A stretch of DNA of 64,000 bases from UBA10649 sp963755335 (GTDB taxonomy: Bacteria > Actinomycetota > Actinomycetes > S36-B12): positions 1,550,001 through 1,614,000 of the forward strand of contig CAVWJW010000008.1 of the NCBI GenBank assembly GCA_963755335.1, written 5' to 3'. Shown here piece by piece: positions 61,766-64,000 of this stretch. Under the pieces are notes generated by a model. The model was not told the DNA's origin. It searched no databases and worked only from the letters and a program-made list of their open reading frames with translations. The translations under genes and the position numbers were made by a program. Numbering within the stretch: the first letter of the stretch is position 1; every line of letters begins with the position of its first letter.

Positions 61766-63007
61766 ATGGACGCCCATGAGCGGTCGTATGTGCGCGTAGC
61801 CGCGATATGGCTCGTCACCCGCGCCGTCGCCGTCGCGTCCATCGCCCTCACGCCGCGACTGCTCGACGACGTCGACATCTACCGAGGATGGCTGCCCTAC
61901 CTTCGCTGGGAGCAGTTCCCCATCGGCGACGAGAAGTGGCAGTACCCGCCGGGCGCCGGCATCGTTCTTCGAACACCCGACCTGGTGCCGTTCAACTACT
62001 CCGCTGCCTTCGTGACGCTGTGCCTGCTCCTCGACGCGGCGATCCTCGGCATGCTCCTGATCAGCCATCGACGTTCCCCGCGCAATCCGCGCGCCGGACT
62101 CTGGCTGTGGGCCATCGCCGCACTCGCGGTCGGTCCGATCATGTACACGAGGTTCGATATCGTCCCCGCGCTCTTCGCTGTGGCCTTCGTCTTGCTGGCC
62201 GGTCGACCGGTGATGGCTGGCACCGCTGCTGCCCTCGGATTCGTCGTCAAGCTCTGGCCGGTGGTGCTGATGATCGCGATGCCGCGCCAGCACTGGCGGC
62301 GCGGCTTCGCGTCCTTCGTCGCGACGACGGCAGTCGCCCTGATGGTCCTCGCTGTCGCCTACGACGGCATCTGGTCCTTCCTCGCCAATCAGCGCGCCCG
62401 GGGCCTCCAAGTCGAATCGACGGGCGCGCTCCCGTACGAGCTCCTCGCCCTGGTTCGCGGACCCATGAAGTCGGGGCTTCAGTACGGCTCCTACCAGGTG
62501 CTCATGCCCGGTGCCGGTGCCGTCGGGACCGCGATCTTCGTTCTCGGACTGCTGCTGACAGCGGTCATCGCGTGGTGGCGGATCTCGGGGCGACTCGACG
62601 ACGTGCCGGTCGGCGACGTCGCTCTCACCCTCGTCCTCGTGAGCGTCGCCACGAGCCGCGTGTACTCACCGCAGTACAACACCTGGCTGGTGGCCATCGC
62701 TGCCGCGAGCCTGCTGGCCGCCACGTCGCGCATGCGGCGAGTGACGATCCTGGTGGTCGCCGGCTCCGTGCTCACCCAGGTCATCTACCCCTGGTTCCCG
62801 TACGACCTCACCGATGGCAATCCGCCCGTCGTTCTCGTGCAGGCCCTGCGCATCGGCTCGCTCCTCTCCGCGACGGCACTTGCCCTCTGGCAGATCAGTC
62901 GCCCCGCTCAGTCCGACGGCGGCCGCAGCGCCCACAGTGCGACCGCTGACGCGGCAGCGACGTTGAGCGAGTCGACGCCGAGCGACATGGGGATGCGCAC
63001 CACCTGA
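61766..63007 (+). CDS. GT87-type mannosyltransferase, copy 2
   Basis: A 413-residue paralogue of the preceding gene. It shares TRFDIVPALFA, VVKLWPVVLMIA, SFLANQRARGLQVESTGALPY and SVATSRVYSPQYNTW. The first loop is shorter (RLLDDVDIYRGWL, WQYPPGAGIVL). GAGGGAGGAG precedes the ATG. Its last 33 codons run antisense over the end of the TrmH-type gene, and the C-terminal tail after ISRPAQSDGG is unrelated to copy 1. A separate promoter is possible, with TATTCT at 61714-61719 as a weak -10. Confidence 0.78.
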   Translation: MDAHERSYVRVAAIWLVTRAVAVASIALTPRLLDDVDIYRGWLPYLRWEQFPIGDEKWQYPPGAGIVLRTPDLVPFNYSAAFVTLCLLLDAAILGMLLISHRRSPRNPRAGLWLWAIAALAVGPIMYTRFDIVPALFAVAFVLLAGRPVMAGTAAALGFVVKLWPVVLMIAMPRQHWRRGFASFVATTAVALMVLAVAYDGIWSFLANQRARGLQVESTGALPYELLALVRGPMKSGLQYGSYQVLMPGAGAVGTAIFVLGLLLTAVIAWWRISGRLDDVPVGDVALTLVLVSVATSRVYSPQYNTWLVAIAAASLLAATSRMRRVTILVVAGSVLTQVIYPWFPYDLTDGNPPVVLVQALRIGSLLSATALALWQISRPAQSDGGRSAHSATADAAATLSESTPSDMGMRTT

Positions 63008-63747
63008 TCAGCACCCTCCACGGCTGCGGCCGACAGCCCGTCGCCCTCGGCGCCGAGGGCCAGCGCCAGTCGAGGCGGCGCCGACCGCGCGAGGTCGTCC
63101 AGGGATACTGCCGACTCCGTCAGGGCAAGCGCGGCAACGACGAAGCCCGAGGCATGAAGCGACGCCACGGCGGTGCCCCAGTCGGCCATCCGGGTCCACG
63201 GCACTTGCAGCACCGCACCCATGGAGACGCGAACACTCCTGCGGTACAACGGGTCCGCGCACCTCGGTGCGACCAGGACGGCATCGGCGCCCAGTGCCGC
63301 CGCCGAGCGGAAGATGGCGCCCACGTTGGTGTGATCGACGATGTCCTCCAGCAGGACCACGCGGCAAGCCCCCTGAGGCAGGGAGGCCAGGAGCTCGTCC
63401 ACCGTGGCGAGGGCCGGCCGGGCCATGGCGGCCAGCGCCCCGCGATGCACATTGAATCCGGCGACCGCGTTGAGGACCTCGGGCTCGGCGACGTAGACGG
63501 GCACGGAGCCATGGGGACCAGCGCCCGCCATCTCCAGCACGTCAGCGAGCGGATCCAGCCATCGATCGGACATCAGCAGCGACCGCGGCCGATGGCCGAC
63601 CTCGAGGGCGCGCTGGATCACCGAGGCGCTCTCAGCGATGTAGATCCCCCTGGCCGGCTCGTGACGCGATCGCAGGACCACGTCCGTGAGGCTGACGTAG
63701 TCAGCGAGCCGTGCGTCGGCAGCATCGTCGACACGGATCACTGGCAC
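62908..63747 (-). CDS. TrmH/SpoU-family RNA methyltransferase
   Basis: A SPOUT methyltransferase that 2'-O-methylates a ribose in rRNA or tRNA. The 279 residues have an N-terminal substrate domain and the three SPOUT motifs: VLLEDIVDHTNVGAIFRSA, LALGAEGDGLS and IPMSLGVDSLNVAAASAVALW. The target base is unknown. Its 3' end overlaps the 3' end of the second GT87 gene by 100 bases on the opposite strand. Confidence 0.88.
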   Translation of the reverse strand: MPVIRVDDAADARLADYVSLTDVVLRSRHEPARGIYIAESASVIQRALEVGHRPRSLLMSDRWLDPLADVLEMAGAGPHGSVPVYVAEPEVLNAVAGFNVHRGALAAMARPALATVDELLASLPQGACRVVLLEDIVDHTNVGAIFRSAAALGADAVLVAPRCADPLYRRSVRVSMGAVLQVPWTRMADWGTAVASLHASGFVVAALALTESAVSLDDLARSAPPRLALALGAEGDGLSAAAVEGADQVVRIPMSLGVDSLNVAAASAVALWALRPPSD

Positions 63748-63768
63748 GGGAGGATCCTCGCAGAGCGC

Positions 63769-64000
63769 TCAGAACAGCTTGGCTGCCTGGGCCTTGGCGA
63801 CGGACTGAGCGCACGAGACGAGCGCGGATCGTTGCGCCCTTCCGCTCAGATCGCCGCATGCCGTCCACACGACCCGAGAGCCTTGAGCCTCGACCGCCGA
63901 GGCCTCCTGACCCGTGGGCAGCTGCAGTCCGTCATTGATCAGGGCCGAAGGATCGAACCCGACGACTCTGGTGGCGGTGGCCGATAGTCGATTCGGCCCG
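63769..64000 (-). CDS. C-terminal end of an unknown protein
   Basis: The last 76 residues of a gene that enters from the right edge. The peptide includes VVGFDPSALINDGLQLPTGQEAS and VVWTACGDLSGRAQRSALVSC, with two Cys that could pair, and ends AKAQAAKLF. It ends 21 bases before the TrmH-type gene. No family recognised; the Cys and Ala-rich end would suit an exported protein, but there is too little to say. Confidence 0.5.
   Translation of the reverse strand, partial: GPNRLSATATRVVGFDPSALINDGLQLPTGQEASAVEAQGSRVVWTACGDLSGRAQRSALVSCAQSVAKAQAAKLF

Overview
The window is high-GC DNA packed with genes, with many GTG starts and many 4-base ATGA/GTGA stop-start overlaps. It carries the phosphatidylinositol-mannoside genes (PI-phosphate synthase, PatA-like, PimA), a WS/DGAT acyltransferase, DUF5302 and DUF6167-like proteins, a FusA2-type EF-G paralogue and an actinobacterial-type LexA box. 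Together these place it in Actinomycetota (class Actinomycetia). I cannot name the genus. It is chromosomal core sequence with a few accessory patches. No stretch longer than about 300 bases lacks a gene or gene remnant.

Layout. 1-14.6 kb (minus strand): a long run from an MBL-fold hydrolase through hisS, aspS, a GNAT protein, rarA, a DUF6167-like protein, alaS, ruvX, mltG, aroE, aroC, aroK, aroB, aroQ and the start of a Xaa-Pro peptidase gene. It joins tRNA charging, DNA repair, cell-wall synthesis and the shikimate pathway. 14.7-17 kb (plus): a membrane-anchored cyclophilin and a DUF349 protein, separated from relA by a 55-bp tandem repeat. 17.1-25.6 kb (minus): ruvC-ruvA-ruvB under an SOS box, then yajC-secD-secF, apt and relA. 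25.6-29.4 kb: WS/DGAT, yebC, pdxT, pdxS. 29.4-38.1 kb: the PIM cluster and a thrS-HIT-cupin operon, separated by a divergent fusA2-like gene. 38.1-41.1 kb: two tandem secreted Ig-like paralogues bounded by palindromes. 41.1-45.4 kb: pabC-pabB, three tRNAs, small membrane proteins and a FUSC-like protein; a fourth tRNA lies beside thrS. 45.4-53.5 kb: a decayed alpha-hydroxy-acid oxidase gene and a seven-gene sugar operon (PfkB kinase, LacI regulator, FGGY kinase, LacD-type aldolase, ABC ATPase, permease, binding protein). A promoter overlaid by three 13-bp repeats precedes the operon. 53.5-64 kb: a P-loop kinase, a mutarotase-like protein, a lipoprotein, a GlsB-type protein, ZapE, a RibD-like reductase, a split LigD pair, two GT87 mannosyltransferases, a TrmH-type methyltransferase and the end of an unknown gene.

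The sugar operon reads as a self-contained catabolic unit: ABC import of a monosaccharide, two phosphorylations by different kinase families, and class I aldolase cleavage, controlled by its own LacI protein. The substrate is probably a ketohexose, but this is inference.

At least eleven otherwise intact genes, including the normally essential aspS and secD, are broken by one-base indels, mostly insertions next to short G/C runs. This pattern points to assembly error rather than decay. I therefore give full repaired spans and state where each shift lies. The oxidase remnant at 45.4-46.1 kb is different: it has lost internal coding sequence and looks like a true pseudogene.
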